Positions 45,515 to 57,840 are shown, counted from the stretch's first letter. The stretch: DNA of 64,000 nt from Mauremys mutica (GCF_020497125.1 NC_059073.1:9631225-9695224); one strand, 5' to 3'. Made by a program: numbers and translations. The notes: generated by a model not told the origin, from the sequence alone.

Positions 45515-46110
45515 AACTAGACGCCATTCAACAGAGATTGAATATTTAAAACTAATAAAAGGAAATATGTTTTCACACAACCCACAATTGTTCTGTGGAA
45601 CTCCCTGCCACAAGAAATCACTGAGGCCCAAAGCTTAGCAGGATTAAAATAAAGAATGGATATTTAAATGGATACCAAAAATATCATGAATATGTTAGTA
45701 AGGATTATTTTTTTAAATGAAATGTTTTGGAAGATTTTTAACCCCCGATGCTTCAGGGAATAAACCAAACCTGTAACTATATGGGCTTAGGAAGAAACTT
45801 GCCCAGTCTGCAGGTAATCTCTGAACTACCTAACAAGCATTTCATACCAGCCACTCTCAAAGACAAGATACTAATAAAGGTAATAATTGGAGATATGCCA
45901 ATCTCCTAGAACCGGAAGGGACCTTAAAAGGTCATCAAGTCCAGCCCCCTGCCTTCACTAGGAGGACCAATTTTTGTCCCAGACCCCTAAGTGGCCCCCT
46001 CAAGGATTGAACTCACAACCCTGGGTTTAGCAGGCCAATGCTCAAACCACTGAGCTATCCCTCCCCCTGAACTAGACTGACCACTGATCTGATAACGTTT
46101 GGCAGCTCCC
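45515..46110 (+). mobile_element. CR1 3' fragment interrupted by a SINE
   Basis: CR1 sense-strand text runs 45530-45875 (ACTAATAAAAGGAAATATG, then TGTGGAACTCCCTGCCACAA) and resumes at about 46070 (ACTAGACTGACCACTGATCTG). The SINE between them was inserted later. Confidence 0.7.
45881..46067 (-). mobile_element. tRNA-derived turtle SINE, minus strand
   Basis: Complement of the SINE at 10343: the plus strand ends TGAGCTATCCCTCCCCC (5' tRNA part), with the B-box complement GGATTGAACTCACAACC and CR1-like tail TCATCAAGTCCAGCCCCCTG. Inserted in a CR1 fragment. Confidence 0.85.
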
Positions 46111-46444
46111 ATTTTCCTGTGTTATGATTGTTTTTCAAGGGAAGAGGTGAGTAGTTACCACACAGTCAAAAACAGTTTGGTATTACACTACCCATAGGTC
46201 ATAAGGGTCACATTTCTGTCAGGTGTGAGCAGGTGCAACTCCACTGAAATCAAAGGAATTACATCAGCAGTCAATTCACAGCACAGTGCAGTGAAGACAG
46301 TTAAAGCACAATTTGGGCCAGTCTGTGCTTCAAGGCCAGGTGTTTAACTGTGTCTGGTGTCACAGTCGGGTTCCCCAATAGTCTGGCTTATTGTACCAAT
46401 GGTACCTGAGGATAATGGGGCAAAATGAGCAATGGAAAATGTAA

Positions 46445-46560
46445 GATGACAATCAGGAGAATCCTCCTGCAGGCTGTGGAATAATCTCCCAAGGGAAATG
46501 GTGAAGCCTCATGAAGACACTAGACTGGCGACAATGCCAGAGAGTATACTTTAAGGAACA
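46445..46560 (+). mobile_element. CR1 3' fragment
   Basis: GGCTGTGGAATAATCTCCCA followed by AGGGAAATGGTGAAGCC is the CR1 C-terminal region on the sense strand. Confidence 0.6.
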
Positions 46561-46984
46561 ACACCCACCATGAAAGAAGAGTGGAGAAGCGACCTATCAG
46601 GGCTTTTCCATCTCCAATTTCTAGGGCTCCCACATCCACATCTGGTGGGAGTCACAGAGTGTGCTGGGCTAGTCAGTGCCGCTCATCTGGGATTTTGATG
46701 CAGATGTTACTCTGTGCAGGAGCAGAAGCATGGGGCTTACAGCAGCGGCTCCCTAGATTCTGATCCACCCCCTGGGAGCCCCATTTCCCACATGCTTCCT
46801 AGGCCATACTGCATTTCAGTGGAAAGGATATTATCAGCTATACAGATTTACAGGGTAGATGTCTCAAACCTTTGCCCTCTGTGCTAGCCCCCATTCCTTT
46901 CCCCCATAATCTTGCTTCTCTCTGTGCTGGGCGTGCGGGTGGAATATAACCACAACATCTAACCAAAATTCTACACTTACCTGG

Positions 46985-47130
46985 CATTTTAGGTACTATT
47001 TATTGGTTTTGCAGTACTGCCTAGAGGGCCCCATTGTGCTACGCAGTGTGCAAACAAGACAGTCCTTGCCGCCAACAGCTTACATTTTAAATATGAGAGG
47101 CAACCCTAGATACAACAAAGAGATGGCTAC
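46985..47130 (+). repeat. Ancient dispersed repeat fragment
   Basis: TACTATTTATTGGTTTTGCA, CCCCATTGTGCTACGCAGTG and ACAGTCCTTGCCGCCAACAG are successive parts of an old repeat that is also present at 45390. Confidence 0.5.
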
Positions 47131-47394
47131 AAAGTAACAATGTGACTGCACTGATCAGCTGGCAGCCAATGGTCAGAGAGTGCAACAGCTGCCTAAACAT
47201 TATAACAAACACCAGAGCTGACTCCGTGCAATAGAGCTACTGAAAAACTTATCAGCAGGGCTCTGTGGAAACCTCAAGCCAAGTGAGTGGTGCCTGGTTT
47301 TTGCGCAGCTTTACTCTGTGTCCTACTACCAAGAGGTGTAGGGGAGCCTATTCTCCAGGAACCGTGGGCTTCTGTTCTCCCCGTCTCTCAACAC

Positions 47395-47820
47395 AAAAAG
47401 AAGGGGACTTTCCATAGAACTGAAAGGAGACAAACGCAAAACAGATAAAAGGAAATACTTTTTCACGCTGCGTGATCACCTGTCAAAGTCATTGCCAGCG
47501 ATGTCGTGGAAGTCAAAAACTTAGCATGATTCAAAAAGTGGTTGGACATGTATATAGATAACAAGCATATCCAAAGTGATGATAACGAAGGCAAACAAAT
47601 TATGGAAGAGCAATTAAACTTCCTGCTTCAGAGCTTAAGCCAGTCTCCGACTACTAGAAAATTAGGAAGAAACATAATGTGGAGGGCAGGTTATCTCACA
47701 TCTGTCTAACGTGAGGTTGCTTGCACCTCCCTGTGAGATGCCTGGTACCGACCATTGCTGGAGACAGGATACTGGAGTAGATGGACCTCAGGTCTGACGC
47801 AGTCTGGCAATTCCTACATT
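47395..47820 (+). mobile_element. CR1 3' fragment
   Basis: GATAAAAGGAAATACTTTTTC, then GGAGGGCAGGTTATCTCACA and TGGAGTAGATGGACCTCAGG, a diverged sense-strand CR1 3' end. The ORF beyond it (47834-48238) has no recognisable homology. Confidence 0.7.
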
Positions 47821-47824
47821 TCTT

Positions 47825-49480
47825 ACAAAGTGGGTGATCCAGCATTTGTTTGGGATTCATTCACTCTGCAGTCCCACTCTTGCTGTTTATCAAGAGAGAC
47901 TTTTGGTCCCACACCTCAATTTGTATGTGTGTGAAATATGCATGGAGCAATTTCCAGGTGAGACAAGCTTTACGGAGGTTCCCCCTTCTGGTTCACTTGG
48001 TAGAGCCACTGCCTATTCATTATGGCCACATCTACCCTGGGAGCAAGGGGTACTCTTGCACTGCTCCCGGGCACATATCAATAGCAGTGTAGCCACAGTA
48101 GCACAGGTAGTGGCAGCAGAGGTACGGGTGAGCATGCCAAGTACAAACTGTGAAGGTATAAGGCCTATGAAGGTCCTAGTTCAGACCTCAGAACCTGTGT
48201 GCACAGATTCCAGCTGCCATGCAGAGCTAATGCGTTAACTCCACTGATGCACTAGATTGATAATGAGGGACAGGAGGAAGGAGAATTGCTGGTGTAGGTC
48301 CCAGTGACATTTTGAAAGAGGATTACTGCACAGCATTGCAGCTTATAACTGATCGATTCTATCTTCCCTCCAGCAACAGGTATCCCAGCATTTACACTTG
48401 TAATGCCTTGCATCACATCTGGCTAAAGATTTTGCTCAACAATTTCCACTTACCTATAAGCCAGGTACCTGTGGCTTATCACCCAAGGGTTGTGCTCAGT
48501 TGTGTACAGTACCTCAACCGGAATGGCCATCTGCCGTTTTTGACGTGGCTAGCTGGTTTTCAAACCCTTCCTGCAGCTGTTGAAGATTTTTGGTTTGCCT
48601 TTGTTTTAAACCAACGTTCGCCATTTTTACCAGCTTTGCCTGGTTCTTAGCTCCCTGCCCCCACAGCAATTCCATGGCCAAGCAGCCATTCAAAAAAACA
48701 TCAGTTCTGGCCTCTTCTGATGCTGTCATGTTCCTTTCCAGCCTACTCAAAATGCAGCAGATGAAATCTTCTCTCCCTTCCCTGGATGACAGTAGTTATT
48801 CTAAATACCCATACTTTGCACCTACCCAGTGCCCTTCACCGAGGATCCCAAAGCACTGTATAAATCATGAATGGGATTACCCATGCAATGAACCCGTGCT
48901 CTGGTTAAGTAGGATTATCCCCATTTTACAGATGTGAAAACTGAGACAGGAAAAAACATTTATCCAAAGCCACAAGGTGACTAAATTGTAGATTCAGGGA
49001 GAAAATCCAGCAGCTCTGCCTCATAGTCCCATTTTAACCTCTCAACAATGCTGCCTCCCTATCACACCTCATACACCACCTACACCTATTGCTTTCTGCC
49101 TCCCTAGCAGATTACAATGAGCAAAGCTCTAGGGGTTGGGATGTTACATGGCCCCATGGCAATGGTCCAAAGTTAGAATAAGATGATGGGTGAATGCCAA
49201 AAGTGGCAAAGGTCTGACTCAACACCCAGACTCCCCCAGCCCCTGGGATATCCAAAGCTGGCCTGGTGAGAAAAGGATTTTCTTTAATGGGCTATCAGAT
49301 GCTTCTGGTTGAGACAGGAACCCCATGCGGCCAGCCTCTCTCCCCATGGCCCCCTGCCTTTACACAGGGAGCCAGGAAGTGCAGAAAGCAACTGTGGGGA
49401 GATGCAAGAATGAGGCCATTGGCCAGGAGGGAAGGAATGATCCAGACGGGATTTTTTTTTTTAAATAACTCTCCAAGAGC
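47825..49480. other. Intergenic DNA, no gene
   Basis: A MIR/L2-like remnant is at about 48820-49060 (CCCATTTTACAGATGTGAAA). ORFs at 48312-48650 and 48590-48937 are overlapping frames in this debris. Confidence 0.4.
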
Positions 49481-49499
49481 GATGGGCGCAATGCTGGAG

Positions 49500-50300
49500 G
49501 CAGACTCAGATGCCCGGTGCATTCACGTCTCATTTCCTGCCCGGGGGGAGCTCGGCCTAATCCCGCCTTGCTCTGCTCACCTGGCTCTCACGGGAGGCAC
49601 GTTTCCAACCGCAGCGTGGGCGGGCGGCCAGGCGGGCAAGGGTTAAATCCCAGGCCACGGAAGCCCCCGGTAAAACGCCCATTGACTCCACCGGGCGTCG
49701 GAGCTGGCCCAGAGCCCGCGGGGGGGGGGATGCCCCCGGCTGCAGCCCTCCCCCGCCGCCACCCCTCGGGGGCCGTGGGCAGCGTCTCGCGTGGGGGGGG
49801 GGGGCACGTTGGCCCCGCCCAGGGCTTCACACTCATTTTCCCCGAGCGGCCCAGGAGCGCGTAATCGGCGGGTCCGCCGGCGCGGGGGCTTCATTGCCGG
49901 GCGCGACGAGCGGCTCGGTGCAGCGGGGGCGCCCCGGGCCCTGCCTGCTGCAAACGCCCGAGCTGCAGCGTGAGTCAGATCCACCCCCGCGGCTGCCTCC
50001 CCCTCTCCGCCTCCTGCCCCCGTTCCCACCCCCGGCGCTGATTCACGCGGGCGCCGCGCTCCCGGGGGGGAGCCCGGCCAGCGGCTTCCCTCACCCGGAG
50101 CCGGGGGGGGCGGCGGCGGCTCGGCTTGCAAACCCCCCCCCCCCTCTGCCCAGCGCCCGCGGATCCCGGGGAACTCCCCGGGCAGACGGGGGCTTTCTGC
50201 TCCCAGCACGGGGGCGCGGGCCACGGAGGAGGGAGGTGTCCTGGGGTGGGCGGAGGGGGGCGCGGGGCGGGTTTCTGTTGGCTTTGATGGAAACGTTTCT
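49500..50300. promoter_or_regulatory. CpG island
   Basis: Very GC-rich with dense CpG from about 49540 to 50270, including several GGGGGG and CCCCCC runs. A donor-like GCAGC/GTGAGTCAG is on the plus strand at 49968-49970. The 336-codon minus ORF (49643-50653) runs on into an adjacent MITE and is compositional. No gene identified. Confidence 0.5.
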
Positions 50301-50328
50301 GATTGAGGCTCCTGCTGTCTCCTCCTTA

Positions 50329-50698
50329 GGGTGACCCTACAGCCGGTTCGGGCCAGGACCAGTCCCCTTTTTAAGCCCTGTCCCGGATGTCCTGACGCGT
50401 TTGGCAAATCAGGGCACTGGGCAGTTGTCCCGTTGGTTCTTGCTCGTGGTGGTGCCAGATGTTGGGGCTCGGGCAGTCCGCCTCCGGGTGCTGGGGCTCG
50501 GGCAAGCAGCCATGCCAGGCAGCTCGGTCCAGCCCTGTATCGGGGGAGGGAGAGGGCCAGTCCTGTGTGGAATGGGAGGAGCTCAGGTGAGCAGCAACAC
50601 CAGGTGCTTTGGGTGAACCCCATGTGGGGGGAGGGGGAGGTGGGCTCAGGCACGTCCCGCAGGGTATCCCATTTTCCCTTTGGGAAATATAGTCACCC
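50329..50698. mobile_element. Mariner-like MITE, 370 bp
   Basis: The ends are inverted, GGGTGACCCTACAG at the left and GTCACCC at the right, flanked by TA (50327-50328 and 50699-50700). Related to 6731-6989. No transposase. Confidence 0.6.
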
Positions 50699-51224
50699 TA
50701 CTCGTTCTGCTGTCACCCTACTGGCTTCCAAGCCATATTTTGAAAGACAGAAATCAAGAAGGTCCTGATCACATATGATCATTGCAGATCTCAGGTCACT
50801 TCTGGTATCTCTCCTTGCCTGGCCAAATCCCAACTAGCTAATTACGTTCCACCTCCCTAAATTCCCCACTCCTAATAGAATGTTCTTCATGGCCTGTCCT
50901 AGACTGGTGTATTGCTGTGAGCTGTTAAAAGATGAGTATGTTTCTACCCAGAAAAGGCTGCATTTCAGTGGTGGGCAAAGTAGCTGCTACTCTGTGAAAT
51001 TTTGGGGACAAGCACTTCAGGATTCTGAAAGGTCATATGCAAGAAATCCTTCTGGCTGCTCATCCATTTAAAAAAAAAAACCTCTTACTGGCCTGGATGT
51101 GCCATGTACCATATGAAATTCCATAATCTGTAGATGACAAGAGTGGTTTAATTTATTCCGTATTGGTTATTGAGTGCAGTGATCAATGGTTATGATTTTC
51201 CCATGTAAATTTGTTGTTTTAGCC

Positions 51225-51350
51225 TCAATTTTTGGGTGCCAACTTGAGATACCTGAAAGGGGTCAGATTCTCAGAAGGGTCAACACTTTTTGAAAATTAG
51301 GCCCCTTTCAGGTGTCTCAAACTGGCCTCCAAAAACCATATGCCAGTTTT
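51225..51350. repeat. Ancient amniote palindromic repeat
   Basis: GGGTGCCAACTTGAGATACC and the inverted GGTGTCTCAAACTGGCCTCC form the arms. Related to 7055-7245. Confidence 0.5.
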
Positions 51351-52510
51351 GAAAATGTCAACTAATCTGTCAGGTTGCTTCTGTGCTCCAAATGAACTCA
51401 TGCAGAAAAATGATAAAAGACAAGAATGCCATGTCACCTGTGGGCAAACACTTATCTCAAAACAATCACTCCAGAGTGGACTACTCAGTCCTCATCCTCA
51501 AAGGAAACTTGCATGCCACCTTCCAAAGTTGAGCCTGAGAGTTTAAATTCAGCCTTTCTAGACGCTAAAAATCATGGGCTTAACAAACCACAACTCTAGT
51601 TTATTTATTATAACAATCTGTAACCCACTCCCCCTTTTTTTTTTTTTTTTTTTTTGTCCTATGACTGGAGAGGTGTTAAGGGCCACTTCACCTTCAATGA
51701 TCCCTAGGAATATGTCTAAAGTACTTTATACTAAACAATCTGTTCCACCTTGTATTTAGTACCTTCCTCAGGCCTGAAGAAGAGCTCTGTGTAGCTCAGA
51801 ACCCAGGGGAGCTGGAACAGTTTTTATAGTGGGGGTGCTGAGTGCTAGTGAACCAAACTGTAAACCCCATATCAGATAGAAACCACTTAAAGCCAGGGGG
51901 TGCAGCAGCACCCCTAGTTCCAGCACCTCTCTCAAAAACCTGTCTCTCTCACCCACAGAAATTGGTCCAGTGAAAGATATTACCTTACCCATCTCCTCTC
52001 TCTAATATCCCAGAACCAACTCTGCTACAAGAACACTGCAAACGGAGTTAATCAGTGGTGAATTCAACAGACAGGTGGAGGGCTGAACAGGCCTGGACAA
52101 CAAACTCCCGTCTCACCATTTAGAGGGGGTCCCACCAGTTCAGAGGACAGATTGTGCTGTCATTGTTGCTGTTCTGTGTGGGGAAACACAATGGCTCAGT
52201 TTACAGGGTATGAACTGCTCATTTCGCTGCCCTCCCTCTGAGTTTTGGAGGCATCTTCCCATCCCTCCTGTGCATTCCCGACCTCAGAAATCCTGATTCA
52301 TGCAACTAAACTTAAAGAAAACTTTGTAGATGACAAAGAAATGCATCCTGCTTGTACATCCCTCATTCCAGACCTTTGGCCACATGTTGAAATTCCCAGT
52401 GACCATCAGACTGATAAAAATCAGAACGTCTTCTCCTAGATCTTAAATCCAGCCAGAAGCCACCACTTGTTGCTTGAGCCAGACCTCTTGATAATCCAAC
52501 CTATCCAGCA
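51351..52510. other. Intergenic DNA, nothing recognised
   Basis: No gene or firm repeat. A 22-nt poly-T run near 51636-51656. Confidence 0.4.
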
Positions 52511-52622
52511 CTAGGGGCATGATCCTCAGCTGGTGTCAATTGGCATAGATTGACTGAAGTCAGTGTTCCACTAAAGTCAATCAAGCAATGCTGATTGACA
52601 CCAGCTGAGGATCATGCCCTAG
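52511..52622. repeat. Perfect 26-bp inverted repeat (hairpin repeat)
   Basis: Arms at 52511-52540 and 52594-52622. The left arm reads GGCATGATCCTCAGCTGGTG and the right is its complement, perfect for about 26 bp with one indel at the outer edge. It fits a short palindromic repeat family of amniotes with arms around a variable loop. Confidence 0.8.
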
Positions 52623-53366
52623 AAGAGCAGTAAATCTTTTCTGAAAGCTTATTCTGACTGAGGTTTCCAGCCCACATTTGCAGACTCAAGCAGTTCAGGT
52701 CACTTTTCAAAGTCCTGATCCTAGGAGGGACCAAGTGTATGTCTGCACTGCCGATGCTACAGCAGAATAGCTATGGTGCTGCTGCTGTAACTGATGAAAT
52801 ATAAATGATGCCTATGTAATGCAGTTGCTGGCAGAATTTGTTTGGCCTTTGATTGTCCTAACCAGGAAGTAAGGGCCACTACTAGTAGTCAAGATCTGGT
52901 TAAAACCAGCTCTGGGTGCTCTGCACAGGGCTAACAATAACAGAGGTTTTGGTTTTTTTGCTCAGAAGGTTTATGGGTAGCCAAGAATATCGAGCACCTG
53001 GACATGTGATGGGTTCTACTTTTGCTGCAGTGATAAGTGCAGATAGCAAATGGTTATGTTTGTGCTATTGGGCTGACCAGCCTTTGAAATAATAACGGCT
53101 TTTTCAGTTAAAGTGTTGACCTCTGAGCCTCCTCCCACTAGATTGGACACCCCAGGGATAGATCAGAAATTCCAGCAAGCACCATAGTGTAGGCACTTGC
53201 TATGGGAACAGAAGGGGGGTTTTCATTGCCACTGTTAATCCACCTCCTCAGGATGCAATAGCTAAATCAACGGAAGAATTCTTCTGTTGACCTAGTACTG
53301 TCTATACCAGGGCTTAGACTGATTTCACTACGGGTCTCTGATGTGTTAGTTTTTCACACCCCTGAG
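52623..53366. other. Intergenic DNA, nothing recognised
   Basis: No gene or clear repeat. Confidence 0.35.
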
Positions 53367-53525
53367 CATGGCTGCCCAGATGATTCAGGGGGCCGGGGGC
53401 AAAGCAATTTCAGGGGCCCCTTCCATTAAAAAAAAGTTGCACACTATAGAATACTATATTCTCGTGGGGGCCCCTGCGGGGCCCGGGGTCATTGCCCCAC
53501 TTCCCCCCCCACCTGGGTGGCCCTG
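53367..53525. mobile_element. hAT-like MITE, 159 bp, perfect 8-bp TSD
   Basis: Second copy of the 25823-25986 element, with ends CATGGCTGCC and GGTGGCCCTG. CCCCTGAG flanks both sides (53359-53366 and 53526-53533). The 5' end has drifted from CAGGGC to CATGGC. Confidence 0.85.
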
Positions 53526-53572
53526 CCCCTGAGTGACGTCAGTCTAAGTTTTAGGTGTAGACCAGGCCCAAA

Positions 53573-54640
53573 TGTCTACAACTCCCATGGAAATCAGTGG
53601 AGGTTGTGGGTGCTCAGCTAAGGTCCCTCTAAGCAGCACGGCCGCACAGCAGCCTATCAAGCACCGCACAGGCTGCCTCTCCCCCAGCCCCCGACCTGGC
53701 ACGGCGCTCCTCCCCCCGCCTCAGCCCGGACAGTACCGGATTGATAATGGCGCTGGGCCCACGCTTAGCAGTGACCCCCTCCGGCCCGGCCCAGCGCTCC
53801 ACTTCACTTGCACTGCAGTCCGGTTGCTACAGCACTGGCTCCTCTCCGGCCCCTCCCCCGGGCTCCTTTAGGCCCACCGGCCCAGGACTTCGCTGGCCCC
53901 CCGCCCCGCCCAGCTCACTCACTCCTCTCAGCCGGCTAGCTGAGGGCTCCTCTCTCCACCGCCATCACCAGCAGGCAGCAGCCCCGACTGCCTGCCTGCC
54001 TGTGATGGGGAAGGGGGGCGGAAAGGGGCCCACAGCTGCTGCCGCTCTGGGTGGCTGGCGAGGGACCACCGAAGCAGCGGACCACCGCTAGTGGCCCAGG
54101 CTGCGGACAGACCTGCTGCAGCCCAGGGAGAGGCACCGCAGCAGAGACCCCCCCCCCCCGACATGCCACAGATGGGGGAGAGGTGCCCCTCCACCAGCCC
54201 AGCCCCCCCCCGGACCTGCCACAGATGGGGGAGAGGTGCCCCTCCACCAGCCCAGCCCCCCCGGACCTGCCACAGATGGGGGAGAGGTGCCCCAGCCCAG
54301 CCCTAGACCTCCTGGGGCCAGGGGTGAAGCGTCTGTTCTGTGGCCTCAGCCCTGGAGCTTTTGTGGTGGGGAGAGGTACCTTTCCCCCCAACCCAGGTGC
54401 TGCTGCGGGGACAGAGAGCTGGGGGGAGTCCCCCGGGCAGCCTGCACCCCCCAGCCGGAGCCCTCACCCCCTCCTACATCCCAACCCTCTGCCCCAGCCT
54501 GAAGCCTCCTCTCACACTCCAAACCCCTCGGCCCCACCCCCGCAGTATGAATTTTGTTATGGGTCACACGTCACCTCCATATTGGGGCACCTAAAATTCA
54601 TTCCGCACATGTGTGGGAAAAATTAGAGGGCAGGCTGGTG
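53573..54640. mobile_element. Possible DNA transposon or repeat composite, GC-rich interior
   Basis: 53618-53640 has GGTCCCTCTAAGCAGCACGG, and 54585-54632 has TTCATTCCGCACATGTGTGG and AAAAATTAGAGGGC, the two ends being inverted CCCTCTAA-type. The inner 900 bp is GC-rich with a minisatellite. Boundaries are tentative. Confidence 0.4.
54159..54303. repeat. Minisatellite, about three units of 51-53 bp
   Basis: The phrase ACCTGCCACAGATGGGGGAG and its variant ACATGCCACAGATGGGGGAG recurs at 54161, 54214 and 54265, with poly-C spacers of varied length. It lies inside the GC-rich interior of a probable DNA transposon. Confidence 0.85.
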
Positions 54641-55424
54641 TTCAGCACCTCACAAGATCAGGTCCTTTGGTGTTTGCCAGAACCAGCCCCACACCCAGGC
54701 AACTTGCCCGTCACCAACTGTCACAGGCATTTGATCCTGGCTTGGTTCACACACACTCAGTCCGAGGTTGATCCTGTGACAATGATCAGACTTGCCTTGA
54801 AAACCTGATGCAGAATTGATAGGACTATCCCTGAATAAGGATGGAAAAGTGATGTTTGTAAAAGTAAATAAATGACTCACCCTAGCATAGTCTCACCACA
54901 TCTGTGGGTTTTCTCGGAGATAATTATAGCGTACACGGGGATGGGGCTGTTTATGTTAATAGTGGAGTGCTCGGCAGACAATCTAACATAGTCTCCTACT
55001 ATAAAGCACTGAAATTGCTTGGAACAAGCCTGGGCTTTAAGCCCTTTGGTTAGTACCAACATTCAGTGTATTCCCTGATGCTGTGCATTGTCGTGAAGCA
55101 AAGCGCAAGCTTTCTCCTCCAGCCAGAGCCCCACTGCTAAATGCAAGGACTTGCTGGTGCATTCTTCATGGCAATGTGCTATTTGGAGAAGTACCCTAGC
55201 AACTGGTAGATTCCCAGTGGGTTTCGATCCTGAGGGAACTCTTTTTGGAACCAACCATAGGTTTGCTACGGTGCTGAATAAGACGCCGAGCTGGCCTTAC
55301 AAGGGTGAGAGGAATCCAAACCGCTCCAGTGGGGTCCTCTATTCAGTTCTGCTCACGGAGCTGGCAGCTGGTCTGGTCTGAGTTGTGCCCCTTTCTGTCT
55401 ACCTGCGTATGTAGCCATAGTTAC

Positions 55425-55625
55425 CATAGTATCTGAGCACCTCATAATCTTAAATGTATTGACTCTCACAACCACCCTGCGAGGTAGCCAAGTGCTGTTC
55501 TCTCCATTTTTACAGGTGGGGAACAGGCACACAGACAGGCGAGGTGACTTCCCCGAGGTCACACAGCCAGGCTGTGGTGGAAAAGGGAATTGAACCCATA
55601 TCTGCCAAATTCCAGGCTAGTGCCC
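55425..55625 (+). repeat. L2/MIR-type remnant
   Basis: CCATTTTTACAGGTGGGGAA and GGTCACACAGCCAGGCTGTG mark an old MIR/L2-like tail. Confidence 0.55.
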
Positions 55626-55654
55626 CTGCCTAAACATGATTAATTGTAAGAACT

Positions 55655-57640
55655 GCAGAATCAGAGAAATGCAGGTCTAGCAGCAACCACAAGAGGACAT
55701 TATGTCCGCCCCCCTGCACTGAGGCAGCACCAACTAACCCTAAACTATCCCGGACAGATGTTTGTGTTCAAAACCTCCAGTGCCCGGGATTCCACAACTG
55801 CCCTTGGAAGCCTGTTGAAGAGTTTAACTACCCTTAGAGTTAGAATCTTTTTCCTCATACCTAATCTAAATCTCCCTCGCTGCAGATTAAGCCCATTACT
55901 TCTTTTTCTACCGTCAGTGGACAAGTAGAACAATGGATCACCATCTTCTTTATACCAGCCCTTAACATATTTGAAGACTTACTAGGTTACCCCATGTCTT
56001 CTTGCCTCGAGACCAGGGGCGGTGGGCTTGCAGGGGCTAAAGCCACCCCAAAATTTGCCTTATCCCTCCCATAGACACCCTGTAGCAGCTGCCGCTCTGT
56101 GGCTGCCCAGCTCTGAAGGCACAGTGGAAAGAGTGGCAGCTGCCGGCTGGGCACCCAGCTCCAGCAGCAGCGGAGAAGTAAGCCCGAGTGTGGGGCAAGG
56201 GTGGCCCATGTCCCTTCCCACCAGAGCACTGCACCCAGGGCAGGTGGAGGGTCCAGGGCTCCCCAGATCAGTCCAGACCCACTCCAGCCTGGGCTCCTGG
56301 GCCTCACCTCCCACGGTCCCCTTGCCCAAGCGGCTCTTACCGCCTGCGAGAAGCCAGCACTGCACTCCGGCTTCCAGCGTGGCCAGGGAGTGGGGTCTCA
56401 GGGTGCGGGGGAGAAGAGGAGCAGGGCCACAGAGAGGGGTGAGGCTTCATGCAAAGGGGGTCTGAGGCTCACCTCAGGCCCCCAGCACTGGGAAGAGGCT
56501 GGCGCAGCCCCTGCTCAAGACTAAACAAGCCCAGTTTTTTTAACCTTTCCTCACAGGTCAAGTTTTCTAACCCTTTTATCATTTTATCGCTCTCCTCTGC
56601 ACTCTCTCTCCGGTTTGTTCACAGCTTTCTGAAAGCATGGCACACAGAACTGGACACAGTACTCACCAGTGCCAAGTAGAGTGGGACAGTTACCTCACAC
56701 GTCTTACCTATAACACTCCCAGATTATATCAGCTTTGTTTTGCAACTGCATCATTGTTGGCTCGTACTCAATTTGTGATCCAGTATCACCCACAGATCCT
56801 TTTTCAGCAGTACTACCACCTAGCCAATTGCTTCCCATTTTGTAGTTGTGCGTTTTATTTTTTTTCCTTCCTGAATATAATACTATTCATATGTCTTTAC
56901 TGAATTTCATCTCACTGATTTCATACCAATTTACCAATTTCTTTATGGTCATTTTTGAATTCTAATCCTGTTCTCCAAAGTGCTTTCAACCCCTCCCAGC
57001 TTGGTGTCATCCACAGATTTTATAAGTATACTTTTCCCCCCTCCCATTATCCCGTTAATGACAATATTGACTAGTACCAGATCCAGGACAGACCCCTGTG
57101 GAACCCCACTAGATACCTCATTCCAGTTTGACAGCAAACCATTGATAACTGCTCTTTAAACCAGTTGTGCACGCACTTTATACAGATTTCATCTAGACCA
57201 CATTTTCCTAGTTTTGTTTCTGAGACTATCATGGGGGATAGTGTCAAAAGCTTTAAAAAAGCTCTTCTTAAAATCAAGATAAATCATGCACACTGCTTCC
57301 CCCTCCCCTAAATGAGTAATACTGTCAAAGCAGGAAATTGTTGGTTTAGCATGATTTCTTCTTGAGAAATCCATGCTGGTGATTACTTATCACCCTATTA
57401 TTCCTTAGGTACCTGCAAATTGTTTAATAATTTGTTCCAGTATCTTTCCAGGTATCAAAGTTAGGTTGACTAGACTAGAATTCCCTGGGTCCTCTTTGTT
57501 CTCCTTTTTAACGATAGATACTGTTTGCCCTTCTCCAGCCCTCTGGAACGTCACCAGTCCTCCAGGAGTTCTCAAGGATCATTACTAATGCTTCTGAGAT
57601 TGTTTCAGCTGATTCTTTAAGTACCTTAGCCAATTGAGTT
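55655..57640 (-). mobile_element. Old CR1 LINE, 5'-truncated, minus strand
   Basis: Reverse-complement CR1 text with the 3' end at about 55655. It covers the 3' UTR, the C-terminal coding part and the reverse transcriptase fingers/palm. Minus-strand translation still shows the KAFDTIPHDSL motif near 57230-57290 and a SGVPQGSVLD block near 57085-57110, but with many frameshifts. It is older than the copies at 58.4-61.5 kb. A MITE (56014-56513) splits it. Confidence 0.75.
56014..56513. mobile_element. hAT-like MITE, 500 bp, inserted in the old CR1
   Basis: Ends are CAGGGGCGGTGGG and the complement of CAGGGGCTGCGCC. Flanking octamers CTCGAGAC (56006-56013) and CTCAAGAC (56514-56521) differ by one base. 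CR1 text resumes directly on each side. The interior shares blocks with the MITE at 11500-11915 (GGGCAGGTGGAGGG). The ORF at 56022-56465 lies wholly in it and is non-coding. Confidence 0.75.
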
Positions 57641-57840
57641 CTTTTAGCCCCCATCCCCGAAAAGCATGGTGTGCAGAAAACTATAATGCCTATAATGCAC
57701 TGCACCTTCAAATGTCTTCAAACGCTCCTCGTGTGTAGAGCTCAGCAGCTGTTTTGTTCTCAGGGTTGCTAAAGAGAGATGGGTGTGCACATGCACACAC
57801 AAACAGTCCTCTCCCAAGGAGTAATGACTTTTCTTTTGCT

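Noticed and set aside
49643..50653. 336-codon minus-strand ORF
   Set aside because: Spans a CpG island and runs into a mariner-like MITE; low-complexity Pro/Arg/Gly translation. Not a gene.
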